A stretch of DNA of 64,000 bases from Magnolia sinica (GCF_029962835.1 NC_080588.1:68540501-68604500), one strand, 5' to 3'. Shown: positions 22,575 to 35,831, counted from the stretch's first letter. Notes: generated from the letters alone by a model not told the origin. Made by a program: numbers and translations.

Positions 22575-25500
22575 TGTGACACTCCGGATTTCATGGGTTG
22601 AGTAGATACTCGACTCCCAATATACCGGCTGCCTCTTATGCTTTACGGAAGTGGAATTTTATAATTTGTTTCGCATGACATTTGAATGGTGCATATAATT
22701 AAAATAGACTATGCGATGTACCCTGTAATAAATGTAAATTTTAATGCAATTAAATCAGCTACCAGTAAAACATGTCCATCCAGAGTATGAGACTACCCCT
22801 GAGTAAAATATACAATCCAAAATTTACAAATGTGTCAACTCTAAGATCTCATTGACGACCCACAGGCATCATACATCGGCCCACTGAGCAACCGGATATA
22901 TGACTCCTCCTCCTCTGAGTCCATAAATGCCTGGTCCAACACGTCGGACTCCAGGGTGCCTGCATCTATGATAGGGTTTAGTTAGTGTTTTAAAATACCG
23001 TCACAAAATGGGAGTGAGTGATCAATTTATTGGTTCCATAAATATCAAGTTACACAAGTTATTAAATCCACATGCACAATTAGTAAAAAGCAAATTTAAG
23101 CATACAGTCTCTAGATACTTTGGTTAATGCACATGCATGGTATTATGATATGATGCTTGCCCTCGCCATCTAACACTCCCTCAAGCGACTCCATGTATAC
23201 GGTCACATAAGACTAACACTCCCTCAATGCGACCTTGACTACCGAGTCGCGAACCTAACTAATGCAATGCGATAGTGATCGTGTTAGCTAAGTGTTTTAG
23301 TTATGTTCATTCGTCCAGTAAGATTGGAAAAACTGAGGCACTCCCACGAAATCACGGCCTTAATCCGATCGCAAGGCCTAGGGCGGCCGTAACAGCCTCG
23401 TGCCTGCGATCCTTAATCCGTCTAGGTTCGTCACTCTCAGCTGAACTCATATAAAATATGGGTTTGTAAACCAGGTTGCTCGCAATTACCGCGGGGAGGC
23501 TCGTCACCCTAACGCAGGCAAACAGCTCGAGCATAGTGTCCCATACCACCGTACCCAGCTCACTAGACTTATGGATCGTATCATAGAGGTTGTAAGTGGG
23601 AGTTCCAGGGGTGAAGGGTGTCTCAGGTTCAAACAGGCGTAATCATACATGGTGAACACCCATAGTTGGCCAATTAGTGGACTAATTCGGCTGACTTAGG
23701 CGAACTACGACACAATCGACATTGGGTACAAGCATCTCATGTAATCCAACTACTGTCGGTTGTCTGTCTTCAGCTTGAATCGATCGAATTGGCCCAAGGC
23801 AACCAATCCAGTAAGGCTGCCCTTGTGAATTTTTTCGGTTTGCTGGCCAACCCAATTACCAATAGACTAAAATTCTATAGAATATCACAAACAATTCTAT
23901 TCAGGAATATGTAACCAACTCAACAATATTTAAGGATATTCTAGCTAATATGGGCAAACAAATAGGCATGTAAGTGCATTATTCAATCATCGCACAAGTT
24001 ACCATAATCAGCTAATTAGGCGCATGTATCAAGCGAAAAATCTATAACATGTGGGCATGGAATTTCAGTGAATCAGGTATATTCTAACATGCAATCAATA
24101 ATCGGTAGCCATAAAGGGAAATTTTACTTCATAGAGGACAATAGGCCTAAGGATTATTCACTAGTTAGTATGCAATTCACAATTTTCACTACACAATCAT
24201 TATTTGCGATATAGGTTTGATAATTGGCAACATAAAGGTAATGGTCAACACCTAGGGGTGGCCTGACGATTCTCTAGCGCCAAACTTAAGACATCGGCTG
24301 AGCAATCGATGGTTTGACATCCTGCATTGAATAGGTTAGCTCGTAAGAGCGTATGCAACAGCCCACAACAGCCCACAATGCCATTCTCTACGACAAGGCA
24401 GAGTTGGAGGCTGCGACGTGGGCAGCAGCAGCAAGGGAAACTCCCAAACCAGCTCCCAAAAGAGCTCCCTCCTCTTCTCCCCTTTCCCTCACTCCCTTGC
24501 AATTAGAAATTCAAATGTGAGTGAAAGAGTGGAATATATGCCGTAAATAATTTAAATTTTATGTCTAAATGGCCACAAGGGCCCTTTTTTAACATGCATG
24601 CCCCTAGTGAGCTGAATTTTGGCCCATAGGGTTTTTTCACAGGCCCGTTGGCTCATCCGCGCCATAAGGCAGGTGCCCTCTCATACGATGAGCGATTGGT
24701 CCAAATTGGGTGGAGATCGGATGCCTCAATCAACCATGGGGGCCCTACTTGCAATGGACGGTGGTCGATGATCAATCGGGGCCACAGTTATACGGATATG
24801 AGCAGAAAAATATCCTTAACTCATAGCTCGATTCTGGTTGCGATCAGACGTTCGCAAAGTCACAACTTTGCGAAACAGTGAGGGGTCTATTTCACTTAAG
24901 TTTTCAGATTTCAACCTAGGGGATTTGCGTGTTTCAAATACATGGCTTCCGCCCCAAGTTGAGTAGTTCTTGTTACTTAGTTCGCTACTCACGATGGGCG
25001 TCAAGCCTAGTGAGACAGACATTATCTTATAGTTTCGAAACTAGTGGCCCACTAACGAGCAGTTTAGAGCTCGTTTAGATAATCAAGGCATTTCTGTAAT
25101 GAATTAGATATCAAGATTTTTTATGCGCAATTATTAGAGTTTAGATTAATTATGTTTATAATGCAGCCTATTCGCAATTAGCAAAATGACGATTCAGTCA
25201 TGGTCATTTTAAACTGTTGATTTTTAGGCTAAATGAGTAACCGGGTTGATTTAGTTTATTAATTAAGATCTTGCCCATAATTATCTTGGCTTTAGGTGGG
25301 TCTTTATTTGGTTATGGTTATCTCGATTGGTCAGTGATAGGTTGGCTAAATTTGGGCCCTATGTGAATAAATCATGCGGCTAAATTTGATGTTTAAGAGA
25401 TCGCCCGGATTCGTTGCCTTTCTATGGTTGATCAATCTTATTTGCACAGTTCTTTATCGGTACCACTCACGTATAGCCTTACTTCGAGCATTAAAGGTCA

Positions 25501-25585
25501 GTAAGTGACAACATAGACTAGTTATATAAAAAAAATTTTAAAGGATTTTTAGTAATTCAAAATAGCAAAAATTCAGGATGCTATA
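22575..25585. mobile_element. 3.0-kb solo LTR with a 5-bp target duplication
   Basis: It begins TGTGACACTCCGG and ends AGGATGCTATA, whose termini are roughly inverted. Identical GTTCA flanks lie at 22570-22574 and 25586-25590. No primer-binding site, polypurine tract or polymerase coding sequence adjoins it, so it reads as a solo LTR left by LTR-LTR recombination. Frames inside are short and unrecognised. The 7140-8960 segment is a much older relative. An LTR this long suggests a large gypsy-type parent, but the lineage cannot be assigned. Confidence 0.65.
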
Positions 25586-25590
25586 GTTCA

Positions 25591-26200
25591 GTTACATTTG
25601 CCTTTATGAAGAGAAAAGAACAAGGAGTCCATATAACCAAAGAATGTGCAGATCTCCTAAGGACAATAAATAGCACGATAACCATAAAAAGTATAAACAA
25701 TATTGAAGATTATGAAAGAACGTATAAGAGTAGAGTTAAAGTACTCATTTATCCACATTTGAAGAAGCCATGGTGGTCCCCTACTGATATATAAACATTT
25801 TAGGTGTGATCACAAAAAATACAGTTGATCCAAATCTTAGATGAACCACATCGAAGGAAACCATGGTTATTGAATTCCCACCATTAAAAACTTCTTGGAG
25901 GTTGCAAAATGTTTATTTTCCATCCAACTTGTTGATAAGATCACAAGGACCTAGATGAAGGGATCACACAAATATCATCTTGATCCAAACCTTTTGTGTC
26001 ACACAAAAAGGTTTTGATGGTCAATCACCGTTGATTCCTTTGGTGTGGTCCACCTAACAATTGTATCTACTTCATTTTTGGTATCACACTCTGAAATAAG
26101 CTTTCAAAACAAATGGATAGTGTGGATGTAAGTAACATACACCACGATGAGCCCCACAATCTGGGACCTACTTAATAGTTACCCCAACATGCATAAAAAC
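25591..26200. mobile_element. Fold-back MITE, decayed copy
   Basis: The family sequence is recognisable from about 25770 to 26170: the 'gaaccacatcgaaggaaacc' inner left arm, the 'ggtgtggtccacctaac' inner right arm and the 'ggatgtaagtaacatacacc' outer right arm. The left outer end is largely lost. The frame at 25606-25794 is not supported as a gene. Confidence 0.5.
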
Positions 26201-27762
26201 AGTTCGAAGGTATAACATTGTTTTAAAAAATTGCAAACATTTAATCACACCTTAACATAAACAAGAACAAGTAATGTAATTTATATCCTCGTACTTAGGC
26301 CACCATTCAGGCCCATCCCCACCCTTAATTTCCTGGTTAGGAGAATCAAAGGATGGGCCACATGCATTAAAGGCCTATGTTCGACAACATGTTTAGCTTG
26401 CCTATTAAGTGGACTTTATTTATTTATTTATTTTAGTACAAGAGCATGGCTTGTTGTTATGGCCCACTAAATGATTGATTTAGTGTAAGGATCTACTATA
26501 TACTTTATTGAATTTATCACATTGACTCATTGTAAATAAAAACATTTTTGTGGCCTACTAAATAATTGATTTAGTGTAAGAATCTACTATAAGCTTTATT
26601 GAATTTCTCACATTGACTCATTGTAAATAAAAATTTTCATGTATTATACTTTTTCAATGATTTATCACTCCAAGCTTTACCGTACGTTAATATCCAGTTA
26701 CAATATATAAAGAATTTATAAGTCGTCCCCATATAGATTTTTCCTCTGATTCTTCAATGGCTCGATCCAAAAGACCGCGTTCTTCTTAAAGTGAACATAT
26801 TACCGAATCTTCAAACCTGTCATTATCCTCATAAGATCATCCTCAAAAGAAAACTAGTTCAATTCTTCCTTCTTCAAAATACCGGATCCACTAGTTATCA
26901 ACTTTGCCAACCATATCTTGCTTTTCGCTGACCCTATTCATATTGTTGTAATGATGGGGGAACTTAAGAGACTGCCAACAGAAGGTCGTGAATCCGATTA
27001 AGAGAATCGGTTGAAATCTACTGCTAATTTCCGCACTAACAATTCTTGTCCCACACCCGTTAAATCTTCCCCTCTTCCATCCCTCTTGAAGAGTAAGAAA
27101 CAGAAGATAAAAATGAAATTCTTATAAATATTTTAGCATGTAAGCAAATTATAGCATATAAATATTTTATAATTGTAATTTAATTATAACTTAAAGATTT
27201 TAGAAGAGTCCAAATGAGGCATGAGTTATATCATTCATTTAAGTAATTTTCGTTATGATATCTTCCATAAGAATTTTCCAATGGTGTTATATTAAACTAG
27301 TCATTTTCTATTAATGACAAGATTGCCCTAGGATTATAATGCACTTTAACAAATCAGAAGGCAGGATTCTTACAAGTGAGCCATGTCATTTGAGAAAGGT
27401 GAGTGGTTAGAAGAAAATGACCAAAATTCAATAGTTAAAACATACTGGTAGCATGCATGATGAGTGGGCCAGCCTGTGGATGAGCCATGGTGCGAAAACT
27501 ATGATGATCCATCATCCATGTTTTGGATGATCAGTAGGCTGCAGGCCCACTCATGAAGTAGCCCAAGTACATATATCCACTTAATCCATGTGGCATGTGG
27601 GGGTGAGATCCAAACCATCCATTAGACAGGAGCCACTGCTGTCCATTCATCAAATGGACAGAAATTATAAACTTAGGTGAAAGTTAGGAAAATCAGGCCG
27701 ACCATTTTTTTTTTTATACACCACTTGTTCTGTAGACTATGTCTCACCTGGTAAGTGGACTG
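26201..27762. other. Intergenic, no supported gene
   Basis: It contains the tandem duplication at 26461-26642. A short stretch near 26758-26790 could encode MARSKRPRSS before a stop and is followed by further stops; I see no reason to call it more than a chance or decayed frame. The rest is AT-rich. Confidence 0.5.
26461..26642. repeat. 91-bp direct tandem duplication
   Basis: Two adjacent copies begin GGCCCACTAAATG and GGCCTACTAAATA and share 'attgatttagtgtaag' and 'cattgactcattgtaaataa'. They are about 90% identical by eye. Confidence 0.8.
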
Positions 27763-27767
27763 GCCTC

Positions 27768-28491
27768 TGACGCAGGGGAGGACGTGAGGTCGAGCACTGT
27801 CTTCCTCAAGAGGATAACTATTCCGAATCCACGGAACTTCTCTGGACTCCTCACAGAGACTTCTCGAATCCACGAGGAAAGAAAGCAGAAAATAGAAATA
27901 AATTCTAATAAATTCGAAATTGATTGATGAATGAATAAAATCGAGTTCACAACCCTTTAAATAAGGGTATCAAGCAATGAGAAAGAAATCATAATCAAAC
28001 TACAACTCAAATTCCTAGAATCCGCGACTTACTATAAATAGTAAACTTACTATTTATAGACGGTCGTGATGTCTACTAGTGCGCAAGGTTTTCGGCCAAA
28101 AATAGTAAGTGTCCTATTTGGCTTCACCAAACCGTTCCCCTAATTATTCTAAGCTCTTTTCACGTTGGGCGCAACTCCTAAAGCCCAACGGATGAAGAGT
28201 TATAATCAAACTAAAACTTACTATTTATAGTAAAAACGAAATTAAAACAGGGAAACGACCGTCAATCAAGGGGTTTTTCACAATTCCGGGCGGCGTAACC
28301 CGGCGTAGCGGGGTTGGTTGGCTAAAGTAGCTCGTTCTACCCCAAAATCATATAGTTTACGTCAGCTAACTTATTCCGGATTGTGAGATACGCCCGATCT
28401 AAGGTCCGATGGTCCGGATCACTTCTGTCGTCGACCGGGCCTTTTCTGATCCATCTTGGCCATGAAACTGTCCGCGACCCGCTCTACATCA
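27768..28491 (-). mobile_element. 724-bp solo LTR with a perfect 5-bp target duplication
   Basis: Read on the minus strand it begins TGATGTAGAGC and ends CCTGCGTCA, giving inverted TGATGTAG / CTGCGTCA termini. Flanks are GCCTC at 27763-27767 and 28492-28496. It contains several copies of a self-complementary phrase around 'actataaatagtaa'. No internal retrotransposon sequence adjoins it. The copy at 31735-32352 is a diverged relative in the same orientation. Confidence 0.75.
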
Positions 28492-28800
28492 GCCTCATTC
28501 TTTATCTAGATTATCAAGATGTGGTACCAGCCTTTTAACTATACTTTTCATTAGGAATGTCGTGTGAATATTTCTCCTTTTAGACTCGCCAGTTTAGAGA
28601 CCGCACTGATCAAATAATCCTGACCGTTTGATAGGAGGTTATTTATTAGACTACAAAATCACACTAATCAAGAGATCTCAACCGTTCAATAACAGAATGA
28701 CTGACCATTTTTTTCGGAAAACATCCATTTTCAGTCCCAATTTAAGTAGTAAAAGACGGTCATGATCTCGCAATATTTGTTGGATCATCAGCCGTTGAAG

Positions 28801-29375
28801 TCATGATCACTGAATTGGGTGGGCATGTTTGCTACTGGGCCAGCCTATGAGTGTCCTGGATCTCACACGAGTTCAAAGATGCTTTGTAGCAAGTTATAAA
28901 AGCATTTTCAAAAAGGTAGCCAGATGAAACTTAGGGAGCAAGTTATAAAAAGGAATTTTTTTTAAAAAAAATATCCTCATAAATCCCAAATTTACTAGAG
29001 AATTCCTCCACAAATCAAAACACGTGTGTAAAGTCATGATCACTGAATTGGGCCAGCCTATGAACGTCTGAGATCATACACCTGCTCTAAGGTACTTCTT
29101 GAGATCTGCAAGGTGAATAGATGAACAGGATTGTTTGTTGAGAAGGTGTTCTTGCACAACGATAGTTTTGTCATTAACAAAAAAAAGAAAAAAGAAAAAA
29201 ATAACTTTTTTAAAGTTAAAGGGAAGTACGTCAATGAAAATTACTGACGTGGGTTGATGAAAAGCTTTTGAAAAAATAGTACGAGGGCGATACTTAGGTA
29301 GCAAGTTATAGAAAGGAATTCTTGTTGAAAATTTCCTCATAAATGCTAAAATTATCAAAGAAATCCTCCATAAAT
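28801..29375. repeat. Imperfect direct duplication, unit about 233 bp or more
   Basis: Both units start with 'tcatgatcactgaattggg' (28801 and 29034). Both contain 'gcaagttat' followed by 'aaaggaatt', and 'tcctcataaat'. The second unit carries extra sequence (about 29090-29280). Confidence 0.65.
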
Positions 29376-31566
29376 TTAATAATTCCACAGTGCTGTTTTA
29401 GGAGGAAGTTGCGAATAACCACATATGTTGTTTTTCTTTAATGAGCATTAAAGTCAGAAATTTTGGGGCCCACATGGTATGTGGATAGTATCCAATCTGT
29501 CAAATACATGCACCCAGCCATAATCATCATACAAAGCAAAACTCTTTCCAATCAAATCACTAGATGGGCTATATATGCATTTTGATTGACCAATTTTTTC
29601 TTTAATTCTTTTAAATATCATGGTGAATTAAATATATATTGGATGGATTGGATACCATATAAATATCATGTGAGCCCTATAATTTTCTACTTTAGCATAA
29701 AGAGAAAAGTACACTAATATAGTAATTTTATCACTCAAAATTAATACATCTCACATTAGTTAATTCAATTTGTTACAACTCTACGACGCTGTCGCTATAT
29801 CAAAATAAGCTAACTTTAATTTTATGCACATGGCAATACAGATGAAGAAGATGCCGAGACTCTGATCAATAGCCGGATGATAAAATAGACCGTAAGAGGA
29901 TGTAACTTTCTTCTCATAATGAAAAGAAGAAAAGAAAGAAATTAATGAGTGATAACTTTCTTTTCGCTTTTGTGCTTCTGGCTGGGTGTTGTGGTTAGAA
30001 AAAGACAGGTAGAGAATAAGATGACTAGAGAAGGGTTTGCCCACACCACAAGGTTGGAGTGAGAGACTGAAAGAGGGGGTTGAAGAAAGGTGTTGTAAGG
30101 GTTGAAGTGTGCCTCTTACTAGAGGAAGGTGAAATGTTCACCAGACATCCACATAGGACGAGGTCCTGTTTTGTCTATACCACCTATTCAAGTGGGGCCC
30201 ATAACTTGGACATTTAACTTTCGTGGAAATTTCAGAAAGCATGTGCATGAACCATCAAAGGAAATCCATGGTACGTATGGCCATCCATCATACATATGCA
30301 CTCAGAAATGGTTCACGTGGCGTACTAAATGGTACAAATCATGGAGCTCATAGTAGGTAGTTCATGATTTAAGCCCTGAATATCAGATTGAGTGATGTTA
30401 ACCATTGATTGATGGACGTCCATTATCTCTTCTCTTTTCTTTTTTTTTTTTCATTTTGAAAAATCCTTAAATGTCAACAAATCAGCCACCTAAGATGAGG
30501 TACGCATGGCGTCTTATCTGGGACTCATATCAAGTGGGTCACGACTAACTTTAGTGTGGAAATTTCCGAGAGCCAGCAAACTTAGCTATCACAGTCTGTC
30601 AGAGTATGAAAGTTCTTCTATGGTCAGAATCTTCAAATAGATGGTGGGGCCACGAAATAAATGGTCCACTTAATGGGAACACTTCATGACTTGTCAGAGC
30701 ACATGGAAGATCAGGAATAATAGGTGAATTGATTAGAACATAGATTATTATACTTCTAACAAGAAAAAACAGAAAGTATGGCTGATTATACGCATGGACA
30801 TGACTATGTAGATATATGTACCAAAATCCAAACCGTCCAAATTGTTGAACTCTATACTGAAGGGTTATGTCCTCAAAACTAGATCGATTGGTTGACCCTA
30901 GCCTTCTATTCGATTTTCATCCAATTAGATTATCATGCTGATCCGTGATGTGACTTTTGGGTTTTGACCCACCTGCGTGGGACCCATTACTTGAATGGTT
31001 TGAATTGGATATAATAATTCTATTAATTTCAACTTCCTTATTACCGAGTTTGTCCTTCTATGAAATGAAACATCTAGAAACACGATTGCCTTTATAAATG
31101 GGAAAATCATTTGATAAGATGATTAGGCGGGCAGAACTACACAGGTTGCATACTTGATTTCATGATTTCATGAACAAAACACAGTATCCCCATAAGCAGA
31201 GCTGTAGATTAATTAAGCTTTTCCTGCTGACACTAATGAGGATCCGGCCACCAGTACCTAAAATATGACTAGGGAAGATACAAGTTATAGCCAGCGGTGG
31301 CAATGGCCAGGGCTCCTAAACTTCGCTTAAAGGTTAGGCGCAAGCTTAGAACTCTATTCCCAACATCTGGCCGGGTCCAAGCTGAGCCTGGATCGTTGGT
31401 GAATGGCCCGGGCTAGATCATTGGTCCAGTCAAATCATTAAGCGGACCATTGTTATACAAAAGACCAATTAATTTGAAGGTACTTGTAAGTAATCTCATT
31501 AAAATTATATTTATAGTTTAAAAGCATTTTTGGATGTTGGATCATTTTTCCAATGATCAAAACTAT

Positions 31567-31568
31567 TC

Positions 31569-31594
<26 letters not shown>
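31567..31594. repeat. (TA)n microsatellite
   Basis: About 13 to 14 TA units in an AT-rich context. Confidence 0.85.
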
Positions 31595-31599
<5 letters not shown>

Positions 31600-31734
31600 G
31601 TTATTAAATAAATAAATAACTATCTCAGATTTACACTATTGGGTGTTGTTGATCATGTTATCCTTTAACTTAGAAGGCATTCCTAGCTAAGCCTAGGCTA
31701 AGTCTTTGGCCAACTCACAGAAAGATGGATGTGA

Positions 31735-32352
31735 TAAGGTTGATCACCTTGTTCCTTAGGAGATAATTACTCTGAATCCATGGAACTTTTCTAGGCTCCT
31801 CACAAGATTCCTCAAATTCATGAGGAAATAAATTCTAATAAAAATTAAAAAATAACTTGATTAATTATAAAAATGAATTTACAATCCCATAAATTTAAAT
31901 AGTAAACTTACTGTTTATAGAAACGGTCATGATTTCTACTAGATTTAATAGTTTTCTGCCAAAAATACTTAGTGACCAATTTGGCCTAACCACGTTATTC
32001 CCTAATTTTTCTAAACCCTTTTTGTGTTAGACACAACTCCTAAAACTCAATGATCAAAATTTATCATCAAACTAAAACTTACTATAAATAGTAAAAATGG
32101 AAATAAAATGAAATTTCAACAATCGATTTGATAGAATTTTGCAAATTCGGCATGGGCAACCCAACATATCAAGTTGGTTGGCTAACGCAGTTTCTCCTAC
32201 CCAAAATCATATATGGTACGTTGAATAACTCATTTCAATTTGTGAGATATACCTAATTTAAGATACTAACGGTCTGAATCACTTCCACCTCTAATCAGAC
32301 CTTCTTTGGTCCATCTTGGCCATGGAATTGTCCGCACGACCAGCTCTACATC
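31735..32352 (-). mobile_element. Diverged LTR related to 27768-28491
   Basis: It shares the order of phrases with the solo LTR at 27768-28491: 'tctgaatccatggaactttt', 'aaacttactgtttatagaaa', 'ggtccatcttggccatg' and 'agctctacatc'. Identity is perhaps 75% by eye. No matching 5-bp flanks were found. It is too diverged, and the sequence between is too unlike a retrotransposon, for the two to be one element's LTR pair. Confidence 0.55.
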
Positions 32353-32508
32353 GCCAAGGCCCCGAGGCTGGCTGAAAAGGCCTCGGCCATGGCTCGAGCC
32401 TTGGCTATGCTACGGCCGAGGGACTAGAGCTAGGTTGGGGCCAAGCCCAACATTCCTACCCTTAAGCATAGCACCAAAAAAACAAGAATAGGGTGGAGCC
32501 ATCTCTAT

Positions 32509-33134
32509 TAGGGGTGCACAGGGGGTGGTTCGGTCTGGTTCTAGGGTGAAATCGGAACCGAACCGTTCCTAACGGTTCTAGGATATATTCAAAACTGGAA
32601 CCGGACAGTTAGCACTCTAGAACCGAACCAGAACCGAATCGTTAAAACCGGTTCGGTTCCAGATCGGATCCACAGTTCTGAGCTTTTTATAATTTAACTC
32701 AATTGCATGTTTTATTTTATTATCTACCCCATGTCCATTCATGTTGTGATCCATTTGATGAATGGTTTAGATATTGTATAAGGTGTACAAAAATACATTT
32801 ATAGAAACAATCAAATGGTGCATTATAAACCATAAATCATGAGTCAAATATGGAAACAATTAAAGGGTTCCTAGTTCGGTTCCAACTTCGGTTCCAGGTT
32901 CGGTTCCACTGTTTAGTTCTACGGATCGGGTCCATGATTCGGTTCTACAGATTGGTTCACGATTCAGTTTGGTTCGGTTTTACATATATACCCCCAATTC
33001 GAGAACCGAACCGATATAATCGGTTTTTTTATTTTTGGAACCAGAATCGGTGCACCGTAGAACCAGACCAAACCAGACCGTTTGGTCGATTCCGGTCCGA
33101 TTCCATGGTTCTACCGGTTTGATGTGCACCCCTA
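32509..33134. mobile_element. hAT-type fold-back element with an 8-bp target duplication
   Basis: 626 bp with perfectly inverted TAGGGGTGCAC / GTGCACCCCTA ends. It is flanked by ATCTCTAT (32501-32508) and ATCTCTAC (33135-33142), an 8-base duplication with one change. The arms are dense in 'ggttcggttcc' and 'ggaaccgaacc' phrases. It is the same family as 21068-22102. There is no transposase, so it is non-autonomous. Confidence 0.75.
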
Positions 33135-33142
33135 ATCTCTAC

Positions 33143-34408
33143 ACGCTCATAGCACGTGAGGTGTCAACGGGACGATCCATCTGGGACTCATTTGTGATTG
33201 TACATCCAATGGGCCTTCTCATGGTGGGCCATCTCCAAAAACCAAACCAATCAGATGATCCTAACCATCACTGTAAAATTTAGTATCAGTCCTCAAACCA
33301 TCTTTCTCCTGTACTACGTACCGTCCGTTTGAAGGCCAACTAATCATATGGCTAGGTCTAGTGACTGGTGTGGATAGAAGGATCTACACCATATTCCAAT
33401 TCAACGACCTCTACTACATCCTCTTCCAAAATACTTTTTATCCACACCACCCATGCCAAAGATCAAACAACTACCATTGCATGATGGACCACCGATCACA
33501 CGGTCAACATGCTCTGAAATCCAAATTCACTAACAAATCGTATCCTCCGGTATAAAAAAATAAAAAAATAAAAAAAAAAATAGTGAAACATATCTCAGAA
33601 AACTAAGCCAAAACATCCCAAATGTAATCTAAATCAAAAGAAGAAAAATCCCTAGAAACATCCAAACCGAGCCTGGTGGACCTAATTTCATATGTACATT
33701 TGTTGTATCCAACAAAAATACCACTAGTGTCCTTTCAGTCCTTGTTTAGGCAACCGATCAATCTCGAATGCAGACGGTTGTTTTTGTTCCTCTAATTTTC
33801 ATTTGTGCATGTGGCCCACTTGATCAACGGGTAGATTAGGAACATTCAAGTGAGAAATAGGAATTTTGTCAATTTTGAAGACCCGCAGGGTTGGGTCGTG
33901 CATGGCCATGACCAAATATTTTCATGCTTGGGCTTGAGCCTCATATGCTAGGCCCATGTTGGTCTTGGGTCAGGCTCGGGTAGAGTTCACCATAGTGTTT
34001 GGAATCAGTGTCATCCATGGAGTTTGGAAGACTAACCACTATCTTGTCAGAGATCCATTTGATAACCAAATGGGGATGGTAAGTATAGAATAGAGCAATG
34101 CTCACACACTATTAATTGCACGTCCATCTAGTTGGCATGCATGTGGGGCCCACTATAGTGTTTTATAACATCTCACCTGTCCGATGAGATTGACCCACCG
34201 TGAAAATGGGATGCCCCAGAACTCCTCTCACCAATTCATCTCTTAACTACATGGATCATTCACTCACGTTACAACTTCCAATTATAATTATTTGCTCTTT
34301 AGATAATCTCAAACAATGTCATTAGTCACCCAATGAGACGAATATCATCAAAAGTTTGAAAATATTACAATAATGTTGAGAAAATAAAAAATAAAAAATT
34401 CTAACAGC
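33143..34408. other. Intergenic, no supported gene
   Basis: Contains a short GGCTTGAGCC-type tract (about 33880-33985) and a fold-back scrap near 34145 ('gtggggcccactatagtg'). No gene is seen. Confidence 0.5.
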
Positions 34409-34780
34409 CTGTTTGGATACCACTAAATAAGTTAGTTTTTTTTACCTACAACAGTAGATAAGTAACTTATTTAAGATAAGTAAGTTTAGTTTTTGATCAA
34501 TTATAAATATATTTTTTTTACTTAAATGTACTTAATCACTTCCAAGTTAATAAGCCAAAATTATAATAAGTTACTTGAGGCTTAAGTAGCTTAAGTAACT
34601 TATGATCCAAATGCCCCCCAGGGCCGTTTGAATACAGGTAAATAAATTACTTTTTCTACCTACAATAATAGATAAGTGACTTATTTTAGATAAGTTTATA
34701 AGTTTGATTTATGATTAGTTATAAGTAAATCCTCTTACTTAAAACACCTAATTACTTCAATTATTTTTTTAAAGCTTTTC
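34409..34780. mobile_element. Two adjacent MITE copies with CTGTTTGGAT-type ends
   Basis: The first copy runs from 'gcctgtttggatacc' to 'atgatccaaatgcccccc' (ends inverted). It is followed immediately at about 34621 by a second, truncated copy starting 'gggccgtttgaatac', and both share 'acctacaa' then 'agataagt'. Non-coding. Confidence 0.55.
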
Positions 34781-35325
34781 TATGTTTCATAAGTTTATGA
34801 AGAGGGGGGTAGGAGAGACTTGAGAGAGGAGAAGCCGATAAGGAGGAGAGGTTATTTTTCAGAGGGGTTCAAATCATAGCATGTTTGGCAAGATAGAGTT
34901 TCAAATCCCTTCGAAGAGTGGGATTTGAAATCCAAGTTAAAAGCTTAGATTAATAATACAGCATGACGTTTCCAAAACTTTTGTGGCCCAGAAGATGTTT
35001 TTAATCGTCAATCTCGCCACTGTTTCCTGTGGTGTAGTCCCCCTAAGATTTGGATCTGCTACATTTTTGGGTCCATGTACTAAAATGAGTGGACCGTATA
35101 GATATAAATTCATGCATTAAGATGACCTCACGGTCACGGCCTGACCGTACTCTGTGTTACCCGGACCTAACCGTATCCGCTCCCGATGGGGTCAGCTACA
35201 AAAGAAATGAACGGTCAGAAGAAATCGATCGACCGCCCATATCTAACCTGGGAGACACGTCAGCAAAAAAAAGCACTCTACAATGGGGCCCACCTGTAAA
35301 CATTTCTGGCCAAAATAACTAGACG
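34781..35325. other. Intergenic with a fold-back right half
   Basis: From about 34970 to 35120 there is a decayed right half ('ccaaaacttttgtggcccag', 'actgtttcctgtggtgtag'). The frame at 35089-35322 is not supported as a gene. Confidence 0.5.
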
Positions 35326-35831
35326 AAATCGGAGTAAACTCTGTGGGGCCACTGTGGATGTATTTGTATTATCCATGCCGTCCATCCGTTTTTTCAGATC
35401 ATTTTAAGGCATGATTCCAAAATTGAAACATATCTAAAGATCAAGTGGACCACATCATAAGAAACAGTAAGGCTAATAACATCCACCATTGAAACCTTCT
35501 TAGGGCCCACAATGATGTTTATTTGTCATCAAACCTATTTATAAGGTCATAAAGGATGGACGAAGGAAAACCAAAAATATAAGCTTGATCGATGCTCCTG
35601 TGGCCCCAACAAATTTTCAACAGTAGACATTCAATTCACAATGTTTCCTGTGGTGTGGTCCACTTGAGCTTTGAATATGCTTTATTATTCGGGTCATGAA
35701 GTATAATGAGATTATAAAACGGATGGACGGCGTGGATAACATATACATAAGACGGTAGGCCCACATAGTTTAATCAGCTCGCTACACCCAGATTACTCAC
35801 TACGCAATCAGTTTCCTTTTTACTCCGATTT
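35326..35831. mobile_element. Fold-back MITE with AAATCGGAGTAAA ends
   Basis: 506 bp between inverted AAATCGGAGTAAA and TTTACTCCGATTT. The inner arms 'ccacatcataagaaacagta' and 'aatgtttcctgtggtgtggt' pair. The 9-base flanks do not match. It abuts or overlaps the outer end of the next copy. Confidence 0.6.

Larger units (their letters stand above)
28497..31734. other. Intergenic, no supported gene
   Basis: It includes a direct duplication (28801-29375) and several AT-rich stretches. None of the frames (for example 29074-29388, 29781-30044) resembles a known protein. Weak 'gtggggccc' phrases at 30195 and 30645 may be fold-back remnants. Confidence 0.5.

Noticed and set aside
26758..27120. Possible gene starting MARSKRPRSS
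   Set aside because: Stops after ten codons and repeatedly thereafter, with no domain recognised.
27768..32352. The repeats at 27768-28491 and 31735-32352 as the two LTRs of one retrotransposon
   Set aside because: They are only about 75% alike, the first has its own perfect 5-bp flanks, and nothing between them looks like retrotransposon coding sequence.
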